Shown here one piece after another: positions 35,250 to 44,803 of a DNA stretch of 64,000 nucleotides. The stretch is taken from positions 3,032,001 to 3,096,000 of the forward strand of contig NZ_CP032544.1 of the NCBI RefSeq assembly GCF_003867075.1, written 5' to 3'. A program made the position numbers and the translations under genes. Numbering within the stretch: position 1 is the stretch's first letter; each line of letters begins with the position of its first letter. The notes beneath the pieces were generated by a model. It was not told where the DNA came from and did no database searches. It saw nothing but the letters and a program-made list of their open reading frames with translations. The stretch comes from Tenacibaculum mesophilum (GTDB lineage: Bacteria > Bacteroidota > Bacteroidia > Flavobacteriales > Flavobacteriaceae).

Positions 35250-38200
35250 GGTGTGTTGTTTAAAGCATTTTGTATGGCGTGTTTCAGCCTTAATTTTTCA
35301 TTATCTGTATCTTGTAACCACTTATAAGAGGTAGTTCTATGTATATGAGGAATCGATTTTTTTAAAATCAATGGGCGCCATATTTCACGATGTCTTGCAT
35401 CTTTAAGTAATGAGTTTTGAGGTACATCACATTCAATTCCAATAACAAATCGTCCTGTGTTTTTATCTTCAATGGCTAAATCTAAATAAAAAACATTGTT
35501 ATCATTATTTTCCACGGTTTCATAACCCAAGCTGTGAATGTAATTTCTAACAGTATTTTTAAAACCATCGTTATTTAGTGTTTTACTTTCTTCTATTTTT
35601 CTTGATGAAAGCCTTTTTAACGATTGATTAGCAACCTCTATTTGATTACTAAAATGTGTTTCGGTATATTTCAAATAGCCCTGAATATAATCTCTTGGTT
35701 TTGATGGAGATCGTCCTGTAGAAAGCATATCAGAAATATCTTTGATGGGCATTGAGGTGGCAATAACTACTTTATGTCTTGCTCTTGTAATAGCTACATT
35801 GAGTCTTCTTTCTCCACCACGATGCCCTAAAGCTCCAAAATTGCGGCGGAAAACTCCTTGTTTATTAAAACCAAATGTAGTGCTAAATAAAATCATATCA
35901 CGTTCATCTCCTTGAACATTCTCTACATTCTTAACAAAAAAGCCCATGGCTTCTCCTTCTTGTTGTTTGTTACGTTCACGATTTAAAACTTCCATAAAAG
36001 CATCATCTGAAAGCGCTTTTTCTTCAATTTTATCTTCAATAAGATCTGCTTGTTTTTTATTGAAGGTTACAATACCTGTACTTAAAATTTCATTTTCAGT
36101 TAATTGCCAGTGGTTATATAAGTATTCAATTAGCACTTCAGCTTCAGTTTCGTTGGTTTGTTCATTATAAACACCATTAACTCGAATGACTTCTAGAGGT
36201 TTTACTTTTTTAATTTCGTTTTTAGGATGATAAGCAGGAATATGTAATTGACCAGCATAAAAGGCATGGTTAGAAAAGTTGATAAGTGCTTTGTATTGAG
36301 AACGGTAATGAATTTGAAGTGTTGTGGTGGGAAGAACCGTTTTGGCTAATGTTAATAAATCTGGACAATCTTTGACTTCTTTTTTATTCCAAGCCTCTTC
36401 ATATAGAGTTAATTCTTCTTCGGAATTATCCTCACTGAGTTCGATATTTATGCCTTCACTTTCGTCATCATCCATTTTATGACCAAAGAAGTTTGCCGGA
36501 GGCATTTGCTTTTCATCACCACTTACAATTACACGTTTTGCACGATAAAGTGAAGGGATTGAATGATCAATTAACATTTGAGAAGCTTCATCAAAAATTA
36601 CTACATCAAACAATCCCGCTTGTAAAGGTAAAGCTTGTGAAACTACCTCTGGGCTCATCAACCAAATTGGACGAATATTCATTAAGCCTAAATTGTTGCC
36701 TAAATGAATAAATTCTCGTAGTTTTTTATAGTTCTGCCCTCGTAGACGTGTAATACCATGCCATTGTGACTTTGAGCCAATTTTTTCAAAGTCATAGTTT
36801 AAGTTAAGTAGTTCTTTGTTTAATGTTTTTATTTCAGCTAAACTATTTTCTAACAATCGTACATTTTGGTCAATTTCACTATCAGCCATTAGTAAGGCTG
36901 GTGTTTCTTTTTCAATACGTTGTTTCCAACCCAATAAACCTTCTCGTCGTATTGTTTTTTGGATAATTTTAGGCCAACGTTCAGAGGTGTATTGAGTAAT
37001 TTTATTTTCGTAATTCCTAAAAATTGCTAAAAGTTGTAATGTTTTGTCTTCTTGAAGTTTATCTCCTAGTCTTATCCTAAATTTTTGATATGGAATAAAG
37101 TGGTTTATGTCTTGGGACATTTTTTGAATGACAGATAAATCGGTATTGTTATTTTTTATGTTTGAATGGAAAAAATTAAAACTAGAATCTATTAACCATT
37201 GTTTTAAGTCAGTTAGTTTTTCGTAGGATTCTTGTCTTTTTTCAAAACGATTACTAGCACTGCTTAATTCTTTTATGAAATTTTGAAATTCAGATTCTTT
37301 TCCGGATTTTAAAACTTTTTTAGCTTCATCTTTTAAAGGGCATTTTTTTAATGCTTTTACTAAAACAATCGTGTCTAATAGTTCGCTGATTTTATCACTA
37401 ATTTTCACAGCAAGAAACTTAGGGTTTGTAATGGTTTCTACTGTATTGTTTAACTTTATTAATATATCATTAAAGTGATTTCGGTAAGCTCTAAAAGTAA
37501 TTTCGTACTCAGAATTTGTTTTTAATAGTTTTATATTTTCTTTATTGGAGTGAAGTTCAAGTTCTTTTAAGACTTTCTTCAATAGAAATTGATGTTTCCA
37601 TGTTAAAGGATTAAGAAACTTAAAAATGGATGTATTTAGATAGCTGTCACAAGCTCGAATTACTTCTTCTAGGATTTCATTATCAGTTTGTATTAACCAA
37701 CTCGAAAAATAGATTTTTTTGTATTTGAAAATCAGTATTTTGAGGTCTGATAGTAATTGTTTTAGTTCATCAAGAATATCGTCACCAATGGACTTTTCAT
37801 TGAATTCATCCCAAATAAAATCAAGCCAAATTTTAGCATTTTTAGCTTCTGTATCAGTAATATTTAGGAGTTTTTGTTCGTTTTTATACAGCCATGCTTT
37901 ATAAAATTGAGCGTGTTCATTATCATAGACTCCTGTGGTTTGTTTTATACAATCTACTCTTTTTTCTTCAATCTCATTAAAAAGCTCTATATCTTGCTTA
38001 ATTGCTTTTTTTGTTGCGTCATCATATTGTGTTATTTTTAAATTGGAAAGCGCATTATTTTCATATTTTGAAGGCACCCATTCACGCATTAACGTACTGA
38101 TTTCCGTTTCAAGAATGTTCAAATCATCTGCTGAAGTATTTTCTAGAAAATTTCGGGCTTCAGGAATATCAATATAATCACTATGTTGAATTTCAATGAG

Positions 38201-41200
38201 TTCAGATAAAATGTTTCGATAACTTGCGCCTGCTTGATCGTCCAGTACATGAATCTCTTTAGAAATTATATTCAATTTCGATTCGATTCTATCAATTTGT
38301 TTTGCCAAGTTATTTCGCTTGAATGTGATTTTTTCAAGAATATTTTGTTGCTCAGATTTGTTTAAATCGAAAGAAACCTGTTCACGAATACTTCGAATAA
38401 TTTCTTGTCTATCTTTAGCAATATCAGTGATAGAAAGAGCTCTTTTTTCTAGACCTACAGCCTCTAACCGTTTCATAATTACCTGAATTGCTGCTCTTTT
38501 TTGAGAGACTACTAATACTTTTTCCTTTCTACCAATACAATCGGAAATAATATTAACAATCGTCTGGCTTTTCCCTGTTCCAGGTGGACCTTCAATGACA
38601 ATACCTGGTTTTAATCGACTATGCATTACTGCGTGTTCTTGTGAAGGATCTACATTAACGACAGTAAATCGATTATTTTCTGATTGTATGGGCTTATATT
38701 CGGGTGTTTGTGGCGTGCTTATTTTTAAAATTGGTTCCATAGCTGTTCCCGAATGTGGTAATTTTTGAAGTAAACGCAAATCTTCACTAATTGATTGACC
38801 TGTAAAATTGGCATTAAAAATTACTCCAGAGCTATGTAGTTCAAGACCTATATCTTCCATCATGTAAGTAACTTCAGGATGAGTAACAAGTTTTGAAGTT
38901 TTGTGTTTTACAAATGAACCGAAGGCATCGATAACCTCAGAAACACTTAGAGATTGCCTACTTAAAACCTCATTATAAATTTGTGTTATTCTTTTGTAAT
39001 TTTCAGGTTCTAAGGAGCTTGAAAGAGCTGGGTTTAGTCGAATTTCTTCACGAACTTTGTCGAAACCAATTTTTAGTGTAGGGTTTGATCGGTATTTAAA
39101 TTCCAGTGTAATTGGCCATAAAATAATAGGTAATATTCGGGGACGATTATTTTTTTTGAACTGACTAATTAGGAACGGAAACCCTAAATATAAAGAGTCT
39201 AAACCGGTATCGCGTTTAAAGTTTGCTGTTCTTAAAACTAACCTCCTTGTTCGGTAACTAAGTAATGGGTTTTGGCTGAAACTTAATGGATCTATTTTTT
39301 CCGTACTAGATGAGCGATTAATAATACTATTGAGTATTTTTTCTGAAGGTTTTAATGAGGTTCCTAATGTCTTTAAATCTAAACGAGGTGAATGTTTAGA
39401 AATAACTAATCTAACTAAAGGACCTCTAGAGGAAGTATGAATAATCTTTTTTTCAAAAAAGTTTAATAAACTAGAAGCATATTCATGCTTTGGTGGTGTA
39501 ATCCATTTATCTTTGGGAATAGATAAACATAAAATTGATTGCAATATGGGTAATCGTCTTTCTATCCTGAAACGATCTGCCCAACGATTTAAGTTATTGT
39601 TATCACTTAGTGAAAACCCTTCTAAAAGCTCGTGTAGAGATTCGTAAATTTCTAGTCTGGATTTTATTAGAGTTTCTCTAAAAAAACTTTCATTAGATTC
39701 AATTTTTATTTCTCTTGCCAAATTAGTAGCTTCTTTTACTAATTGATTTAAGGAGATAAATTGATCTTGTTGAGCGCTTAAAATAAGTATCAAATCTTCT
39801 TCACTAAGTCGGATGTCTCCCATTAAATCAGATAAACTGATGTTTTTGGCATCAGGATAAATTTGACGTAACAGATTCAATTCAGATTTTAATCGTACCC
39901 TAGAAGTACTTAGTGTATTAATCTTGAGCTTGTCATTATCCAATTCAATACCTAAACTCTTTGCTTTTTGCAAAACATTTTGTTTTCTACTCTTGAGGTT
40001 AACCAACCATTTTTCACGTGAAAGTGTGTTTAAATAATCAGGAATGTTTCCTTCTATAAGCTCTGAAGCGAGTGTTGGATTGCCAAGTAACCATGCAGGA
40101 ATAATAATTTGTCCTCGCCAAGTAAGTGGTAAAGCTTCATTGAGGTGCATTAAAGCTAAGGAAAACCTCCACTCCAAATCGATATCTTCTTTAGAGCGTA
40201 AGTTTCTAATAGTAGCAGCTATTTTTCCTTCTCCAAGGATTTCTTTTACCCAATTTGAAATTTCACCAGAAGTAAATAAGGTCAAACTTTTTTTCCAATT
40301 ATTTTCCTCTGCTGCCGCAAGTGCAAAATAGCTTACATTGGTGTAAGTTGTATCTCCAAGTTGGATGGTTTTTTCCTTTTTTTGATCAGTCCCCGAAGTA
40401 GCTTCTATAGGAGGAGCAACATATTCTTTATTCAGCCATTTTTCTACTTGTTCCCAGCGCCAACGTTTAAGAGGGTCTCTACATAACAAGCCTTTTAGCA
40501 ATAAAAGTATACGTTCATCAATACCTTCTGGAATTTGAACGCCTCTGGTTACCAAATGGATCATGAACGCCTTGTCATTAATGTTTTCAAAGAACGCTCC
40601 TTTGGTAATTTGCTCTAAAACTATCATTCCTAAACTCCACCAATCCGAGGCAGGACTTACTCCGCCAATGATAGCTTCCGGAGCTGTATACCGAGTTAAT
40701 TGTATAGGGGTATCGGTATCAAGATCATAATCTGATAACCTTGCAGAACTGTAATCGATAATTACCAAATCGAAGGTTTCATTATCACGGATTAGAATGT
40801 TTTTAGGACATAAATTACGATGTCTAAAACCAGCTTCTGAGAAATCTCGTAGTGCTCGACCGATTTCGTTTACTAAAGTTTCGAGTCTGTTTTCTTTTAT
40901 ATATCCTAAATCATTGAGTGATCCTCCTTCGATATGCTCAGAAACTTCAAAAAATCGATTGTTCCAATAACCTGTTTTTACTAATCTAGCAATATGATCA
41001 ACATCTGCTCGGTGCAGTACATCATAAATTGTTTTATCAGGCTCAGAATTTTCATGATAGTAAGTTAAAAAAAAGTGTTTTTCATTAGTGTCTTTAACTA
41101 AAAAACATTCTTTGGTAGCTCCTGAAATCTCGATAGGTTCAATAATGGTGTATGCATCAATTTTCTTGAGGGCTTCTTCTTTAATTGTTAATTCTTGAAT

Positions 41201-41437
41201 GTCAGCACCACATTCCATGCACATAAAATCGTCTTCTCCAACTTCATGCCCGTTTTCACAAAGGCGTTTGATTGATTCTTCAGCTTCAGGATGAATTTCG
41301 ATTCGACCGCCTACTGGAGTTTGGGGTACATTCATTAATAACCAACTACATGTTGAATTACTGATTATGTTTTGGCAATACATTTCGGTTACTGGTCGTT
41401 CAGTATTACATGCAGGACAAAGTCGTATGTGTTTCAT
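35246..41437 (-). CDS. Zinc-ribbon / pseudokinase / DUF4011 / SF1 helicase / nuclease protein, 2063 aa
   Basis: Domains in order: two zinc ribbons (Cys7, 10, 21, 30; Cys60, His64, Cys73, Cys76); a Ser/Thr kinase fold (about 92-340) whose HRD motif is HRN at 206-208 and whose VAIK lysine is missing, while the later TAPEA and DWWSLG segments are intact; a DUF4011-like region (about 715-805, NPLLSYRTRRL to LNPAL); an SF1 COG1112-type helicase with Walker A GPPGTGKS (950-957), a ~600-residue helical insert, FDEAS (Asp1616), GDEKQMPP and NVAITRAR (about 1880); and a C-terminal REase-fold nuclease with IECD near 2001-2004. Kinase plus COG1112 helicase plus nuclease recalls Mokosh, though Mokosh uses PLD. 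It overlaps both neighbours by 4 bp. Defence is inferred. Confidence 0.9.
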   Translation of the reverse strand: MKHIRLCPACNTERPVTEMYCQNIISNSTCSWLLMNVPQTPVGGRIEIHPEAEESIKRLCENGHEVGEDDFMCMECGADIQELTIKEEALKKIDAYTIIEPIEISGATKECFLVKDTNEKHFFLTYYHENSEPDKTIYDVLHRADVDHIARLVKTGYWNNRFFEVSEHIEGGSLNDLGYIKENRLETLVNEIGRALRDFSEAGFRHRNLCPKNILIRDNETFDLVIIDYSSARLSDYDLDTDTPIQLTRYTAPEAIIGGVSPASDWWSLGMIVLEQITKGAFFENINDKAFMIHLVTRGVQIPEGIDERILLLLKGLLCRDPLKRWRWEQVEKWLNKEYVAPPIEATSGTDQKKEKTIQLGDTTYTNVSYFALAAAEENNWKKSLTLFTSGEISNWVKEILGEGKIAATIRNLRSKEDIDLEWRFSLALMHLNEALPLTWRGQIIIPAWLLGNPTLASELIEGNIPDYLNTLSREKWLVNLKSRKQNVLQKAKSLGIELDNDKLKINTLSTSRVRLKSELNLLRQIYPDAKNISLSDLMGDIRLSEEDLILILSAQQDQFISLNQLVKEATNLAREIKIESNESFFRETLIKSRLEIYESLHELLEGFSLSDNNNLNRWADRFRIERRLPILQSILCLSIPKDKWITPPKHEYASSLLNFFEKKIIHTSSRGPLVRLVISKHSPRLDLKTLGTSLKPSEKILNSIINRSSSTEKIDPLSFSQNPLLSYRTRRLVLRTANFKRDTGLDSLYLGFPFLISQFKKNNRPRILPIILWPITLEFKYRSNPTLKIGFDKVREEIRLNPALSSSLEPENYKRITQIYNEVLSRQSLSVSEVIDAFGSFVKHKTSKLVTHPEVTYMMEDIGLELHSSGVIFNANFTGQSISEDLRLLQKLPHSGTAMEPILKISTPQTPEYKPIQSENNRFTVVNVDPSQEHAVMHSRLKPGIVIEGPPGTGKSQTIVNIISDCIGRKEKVLVVSQKRAAIQVIMKRLEAVGLEKRALSITDIAKDRQEIIRSIREQVSFDLNKSEQQNILEKITFKRNNLAKQIDRIESKLNIISKEIHVLDDQAGASYRNILSELIEIQHSDYIDIPEARNFLENTSADDLNILETEISTLMREWVPSKYENNALSNLKITQYDDATKKAIKQDIELFNEIEEKRVDCIKQTTGVYDNEHAQFYKAWLYKNEQKLLNITDTEAKNAKIWLDFIWDEFNEKSIGDDILDELKQLLSDLKILIFKYKKIYFSSWLIQTDNEILEEVIRACDSYLNTSIFKFLNPLTWKHQFLLKKVLKELELHSNKENIKLLKTNSEYEITFRAYRNHFNDILIKLNNTVETITNPKFLAVKISDKISELLDTIVLVKALKKCPLKDEAKKVLKSGKESEFQNFIKELSSASNRFEKRQESYEKLTDLKQWLIDSSFNFFHSNIKNNNTDLSVIQKMSQDINHFIPYQKFRIRLGDKLQEDKTLQLLAIFRNYENKITQYTSERWPKIIQKTIRREGLLGWKQRIEKETPALLMADSEIDQNVRLLENSLAEIKTLNKELLNLNYDFEKIGSKSQWHGITRLRGQNYKKLREFIHLGNNLGLMNIRPIWLMSPEVVSQALPLQAGLFDVVIFDEASQMLIDHSIPSLYRAKRVIVSGDEKQMPPANFFGHKMDDDESEGINIELSEDNSEEELTLYEEAWNKKEVKDCPDLLTLAKTVLPTTTLQIHYRSQYKALINFSNHAFYAGQLHIPAYHPKNEIKKVKPLEVIRVNGVYNEQTNETEAEVLIEYLYNHWQLTENEILSTGIVTFNKKQADLIEDKIEEKALSDDAFMEVLNRERNKQQEGEAMGFFVKNVENVQGDERDMILFSTTFGFNKQGVFRRNFGALGHRGGERRLNVAITRARHKVVIATSMPIKDISDMLSTGRSPSKPRDYIQGYLKYTETHFSNQIEVANQSLKRLSSRKIEESKTLNNDGFKNTVRNYIHSLGYETVENNDNNVFYLDLAIEDKNTGRFVIGIECDVPQNSLLKDARHREIWRPLILKKSIPHIHRTTSYKWLQDTDNEKLRLKHAIQNALNNTP

Positions 41438-42069
41438 TTCTTATGTTGCTTTATCACCGCTTGAGTATTGGTTGTTTCAACGTTGTTTTGTCGAAAACTT
41501 TCAGTTATTTTATTCATTCCATTAATAGGTATGCCTGCCATCCAAAGAGTCTCATTATTAAACTGAATGTCTAATTTACTTTCGGGTTTTTTGTTTAAAT
41601 ATTTAGCAAAGCTTTGCGCTCCTAAATTAGTAAGAAAATGAATTTGTTGATTGTCACTTCCTAATAAAGCTCGGGTTTGGGCTTTTGTATAGTCATAAGG
41701 TTCAGAAATTAACACATCGATTAATTTCTCCTGAACAACTTTTTTATATTTTAATTCTTGGAAAGAGTATCCACTGTAAACTAACAAGGAAAGTTTATAA
41801 GGTTTAAGAAATTTTAGCAAATTTTGTAAAGCAGGTTCTTGATCAAAGGGTTCTCCGCCGGAAATAGTAATTCCATCGCATGTTGGAAGCCACTTTTTTA
41901 ATAGATTTTTTACTTCTTCTATATTTATTGAATTGGTTTTGAATTGCCAGGTATCTGCTGAGATACATCCTTCACAATGTAGAGAGCAGCCTTGAAACCA
42001 AATGCCAACTCTTTGCCCTGGACCAAGTGTAGTTACTGGAAAGTGTAAACGAGAGATTCCTATTTTCAT
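41434..42069 (-). CDS. Radical SAM protein (NrdG-activase-like) in the kinase-helicase operon
   Basis: 211 residues. The FeS-binding CSLHCEGC motif is at 28-35 (CxxxCxxC), followed by the ISGGEPFDQEPAL SAM-contact segment. This short form resembles the activating enzyme of anaerobic ribonucleotide reductase, but no nrdD lies anywhere in the window. The protein starts 4 bp after the AAA+ gene and overlaps the 2063-aa gene by 4 bp. So it is likely a dedicated part of this system, modifying a partner protein or a nucleotide. The target is unknown. Confidence 0.88.
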   Translation of the reverse strand: MKIGISRLHFPVTTLGPGQRVGIWFQGCSLHCEGCISADTWQFKTNSINIEEVKNLLKKWLPTCDGITISGGEPFDQEPALQNLLKFLKPYKLSLLVYSGYSFQELKYKKVVQEKLIDVLISEPYDYTKAQTRALLGSDNQQIHFLTNLGAQSFAKYLNKKPESKLDIQFNNETLWMAGIPINGMNKITESFRQNNVETTNTQAVIKQHKK

Positions 42070-42073
42070 TCAA

Positions 42074-43894
42074 TTATTTTTTAGTTAGATGAATGGTAGT
42101 ACTTCGGTTTTCAAAAGAAATAGAAGTTGCTTCTACCGTTTCTCCCTTGTCTGGATTTAAAGAGAACAAAGCTCTAGAGAAAGGTGAGATAAAATGGTAC
42201 TCAATTTTATTTCTAATGCCTCTACCACCATTGTTTAAATCAGCAACAGATAATTCTTTTAATGTTTGCATCACTGTGGGGTGAATATTTAGTGTAATAT
42301 TTAATTGTTTTTGAATCCCTTTGATATTATTTTTCATCATCATATCAAAAATCATTTCACCAACATCTTTACGTATATAATCAAAAATAATAATGTTGTC
42401 TCCAATTCTATTGAGGAGTTCAGGTCGATTGAGTTCAAACTTAAAATAGCGCTCAATTTCATGTCGTACTTTCTTTTCAACAGTTTCAAAACTATCTTTA
42501 TAAGTCACATTTGGTAATCGTTCACCAGTAGTTGAATTTTTATAAATTCCAAGGTTTGATGTGAAAATTATTAGTGTCTCAGAGAAATAAACGGTGTCTC
42601 CTCGTCCACTCGTAAGAACCCCATCATCTAGAATCTGAAGAAATTTATCTAATATTCTAGGGTGTGCCTTTTCAATTTCGTCAAATAAGACTACACTAAA
42701 TGGTTTTTCTCTTATAGCATTGGTGAGTTCGCCACCAACATCGTAACCCACATATCCTGGAGGAGCACCGATTAACCGTTGATCGGAATGTTCAGCGCTG
42801 AACTCAGACATATCAAACCGAATATAGGCACTTTCATCACCAAATAATAAACTGGTTAAGGTTTTAGCTAATTCAGTTTTTCCAACACCAGTAGGCCCTG
42901 CTAAGAAAACTACACCTCTTGGGCGATTATTTCTTTTAGAATTACCCACTCCAGTGATGGCTCGCTTTACAATATCCATGATATGTTGTACAGAATGATC
43001 TTGTCCAATAACACGTTCTTTGATAAAAGCTTCTCCGTTTTCAATTTTGCTACGTTGAATTTTCATCCAAGGGTCTTCAGTTACACCTACTTTGTATCGC
43101 CGTACTGCATCTGCTATCATAGATATTGGTATGTTTTCTGACCTTGCTAGTTCTATAATTGCCACTAAGTCTAACAATAAAAGACCTTCAGTTTCTTCCA
43201 CAAATTCAGTAACTAAAGCATCTACATTAGCTTTATCTTTGCTTAGGCTCTCCACAATCGGGTGAACCAATCTTCTACGAGCAATGTGATTAGGTTTTCC
43301 AATAGGTATATGTCTTATTTTAGGGTTGTTAACCACCATCCAATCGGGTAAGTCTCCCTCTTTATCAACTAACCATATTACAATGTTGTAATACGGATTA
43401 GGAGGGTTACCGTAAGGTTTGGTTTCTGTGGTTTGAGATAAGATATGAGCTATACTAAAAGAATCGTGTTCTGCTTTTACCAAATTTTCAGGATTCATTA
43501 AAAACTGAGAAGCGAAATCGACAATCAACCCAATGGGTTCATCAGGATAGTGAATAATCTTTTGCAGTACCGTATTAAAGGTTTGTAAATCGTTATAGAC
43601 ACCTTCTTGCTGAAGAGGAATTTGAAGTTTTTGAAAAAACACTTTTTTTTCATCTGAATTTCCTGTAAAAAAGGGAATGTCAAAACCACTTAACGGGTTA
43701 TAGTAAACCACATGTGTATACCCTATGTTTTTTAATTCAGAATCTATTACATTTTCTAATCGATGCCAACTGTAGCTGCCAAAATCGTTCTCCAGTAACT
43801 GAAAATCCTTAATATTACCCGAAAGAAAAAATTGACTTTTTAAAGGAACAAACCTTCTAAAGTCTTGTAGCCATCGAGGTTTGGTGTTATTCAT
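42074..43894 (-). CDS. Clp-like AAA+ ATPase, first gene of the kinase-helicase operon
   Basis: 606 residues. The C-terminal half is a ClpA/B D2-like AAA+ domain: VIGQDHSV, Walker A GPTGVGKT (333-340), pore loop PPGYVGYD, Walker B VVLFDEIEKAH, sensor FTSNLG, and a C-terminal small domain. The N-terminal half (about 1-270) has AAA-like order (SQFFLSGNIKDF, GLIVDFASQF, PKIRHIPIGKPN) but no Walker A, so it looks like a degenerate D1 domain. It lacks Clp N-domains and tripeptide loops for ClpP. Probably a remodelling motor for its operon partners. A nested hairpin lies just upstream. Confidence 0.88.
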   Translation of the reverse strand: MNNTKPRWLQDFRRFVPLKSQFFLSGNIKDFQLLENDFGSYSWHRLENVIDSELKNIGYTHVVYYNPLSGFDIPFFTGNSDEKKVFFQKLQIPLQQEGVYNDLQTFNTVLQKIIHYPDEPIGLIVDFASQFLMNPENLVKAEHDSFSIAHILSQTTETKPYGNPPNPYYNIVIWLVDKEGDLPDWMVVNNPKIRHIPIGKPNHIARRRLVHPIVESLSKDKANVDALVTEFVEETEGLLLLDLVAIIELARSENIPISMIADAVRRYKVGVTEDPWMKIQRSKIENGEAFIKERVIGQDHSVQHIMDIVKRAITGVGNSKRNNRPRGVVFLAGPTGVGKTELAKTLTSLLFGDESAYIRFDMSEFSAEHSDQRLIGAPPGYVGYDVGGELTNAIREKPFSVVLFDEIEKAHPRILDKFLQILDDGVLTSGRGDTVYFSETLIIFTSNLGIYKNSTTGERLPNVTYKDSFETVEKKVRHEIERYFKFELNRPELLNRIGDNIIIFDYIRKDVGEMIFDMMMKNNIKGIQKQLNITLNIHPTVMQTLKELSVADLNNGGRGIRNKIEYHFISPFSRALFSLNPDKGETVEATSISFENRSTTIHLTKK

Positions 43895-44450
43895 TCTTGT
43901 TTTTGTTTTAACTCATTTATTACAATTTTTGAAGCGTTTAATACTTAATCTAAATTAACTGTTATATATCGCTTAATTTGTTAATTAAAGTATCATAGCG
44001 TTTACTGTATTTAGATTGGAAACTAAATGAGTTGATTAATATTTTTATGTCTTGCAATTTTTTCTTCTTCCTTAACCTTACTAATTAACACACTATCAAG
44101 ACTCGACTACCTGAGAAGTATCTCAAGAGTATGACTCATTGTTCTTTTCATACGATAAGGTTCCTAAGTATTTATTGGTCTTGTTTTAACATGACCAATT
44201 TAAAAATAAACAAATATATAATTACAAAAACGATTAAAGAAAATTAAAGAATATATAAGTTTTTTCAAAAAGTAAGTATTTATAAATCATGTTTAGTGAG
44301 GTGTTCAGCGGTAGATGCATAGTCTTACTTATATATCCTGATTTTTTGAAACTGAAATAAATATTAAGACCTCTTAGATGATAGAATTTTGCAAGAATTT
44401 GTATTAAAAATAAAAATGTATGAGAACATTTTGATTTATTGTTAAAACTA
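43895..44450. other. Intergenic region upstream of the kinase-helicase operon
   Basis: About 556 bp lie between the operon start and the tRNA terminator. I see no credible gene. Near the operon lies a nested inverted repeat (separate entry). Near 44174-44199, ATTGGTC/GACCAAT form a weak hairpin. The rest is AT-rich without obvious structure. Confidence 0.6.
43910..44033 (-). promoter_or_regulatory. Nested inverted repeats in the leader of the kinase-helicase operon
   Basis: Three concentric stems are visible: AACTCATTTA (43910-43919) with TAAATGAGTT (44024-44033); AATCTAAAT (43947-43955) with ATTTAGATT (44009-44017); and a central TTAATT/AATTAA pair (43973-43988). The structure ends 16 bp before the ATG of the AAA+ gene. 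It could be a leader RNA switch, a small RNA or a recombination site. Confidence 0.4.
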
Positions 44451-44480
44451 AAAAACCCGAACAATTTTGTTCGGGTTTTT
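44451..44480 (-). terminator. Terminator after the tandem tRNA-Phe genes
   Basis: A 12-bp perfect stem (44451-44462 with 44469-44480, core CCCGAAC) with a 6-nt loop and T-run on the minus strand, directly after the second tRNA. Confidence 0.9.
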
Positions 44481-44484
44481 ATCG

Positions 44485-44557
44485 TGGTGCCTCCAGGAAT
44501 CGAACCAGGGACACAAGGATTTTCAGTCCTTTGCTCTACCAACTGAGCTAAGGCACC
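44485..44557 (-). tRNA. tRNA-Phe (anticodon GAA), second copy
   Basis: 73-nt cloverleaf on the minus strand. The acceptor GGTGCCT pairs with AGGCACC, with discriminator A. The D-arm is GCTCAGTTGGTAGAGC. The anticodon loop is CTGAAAA with GAA, and the T-arm is CTGGTTCGATTCCAG. CCA is not encoded, since CGAT follows. It is identical to the copy 64 bp upstream. Confidence 0.97.
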
Positions 44558-44621
44558 AGTCATAACTTAAAAAGTAACATCTTTAAAATAAAACTCGCAA
44601 CTAATTTTACTAGTTTTATTG

Positions 44622-44694
44622 TGGTGCCTCCAGGAATCGAACCAGGGACACAAGGATTTTCAGTCCTTTGCTCTACCAACTGAGCTAAGGCACC
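44622..44694 (-). tRNA. tRNA-Phe (anticodon GAA), first copy
   Basis: Identical 73-nt tRNA-Phe, transcribed first. The two copies lie in tandem with a 64-bp spacer and share one terminator. CCA is not encoded here either. Confidence 0.97.
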
Positions 44695-44803
44695 AGTTGC
44701 TACTTTCGTTAAGCGGATGCAAATATACAATCGTTTTTTAATTATACAAAGTAAAAACTTTAAAAAAATGTAACGTAAATTTACAAGCTCTAAGAAATGA
44801 AAT

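Noticed and set aside
35246..41437. Assignment to a named system (BREX, DISARM, Zorya or true Mokosh)
   Set aside because: Marker genes of the first three are absent, and the nuclease is not PLD as in Mokosh. Only a distant Mokosh-like resemblance is stated.
42093..42517. Plus-strand frames within the AAA+ gene
   Set aside because: Antisense shadows of a well-supported coding sequence.
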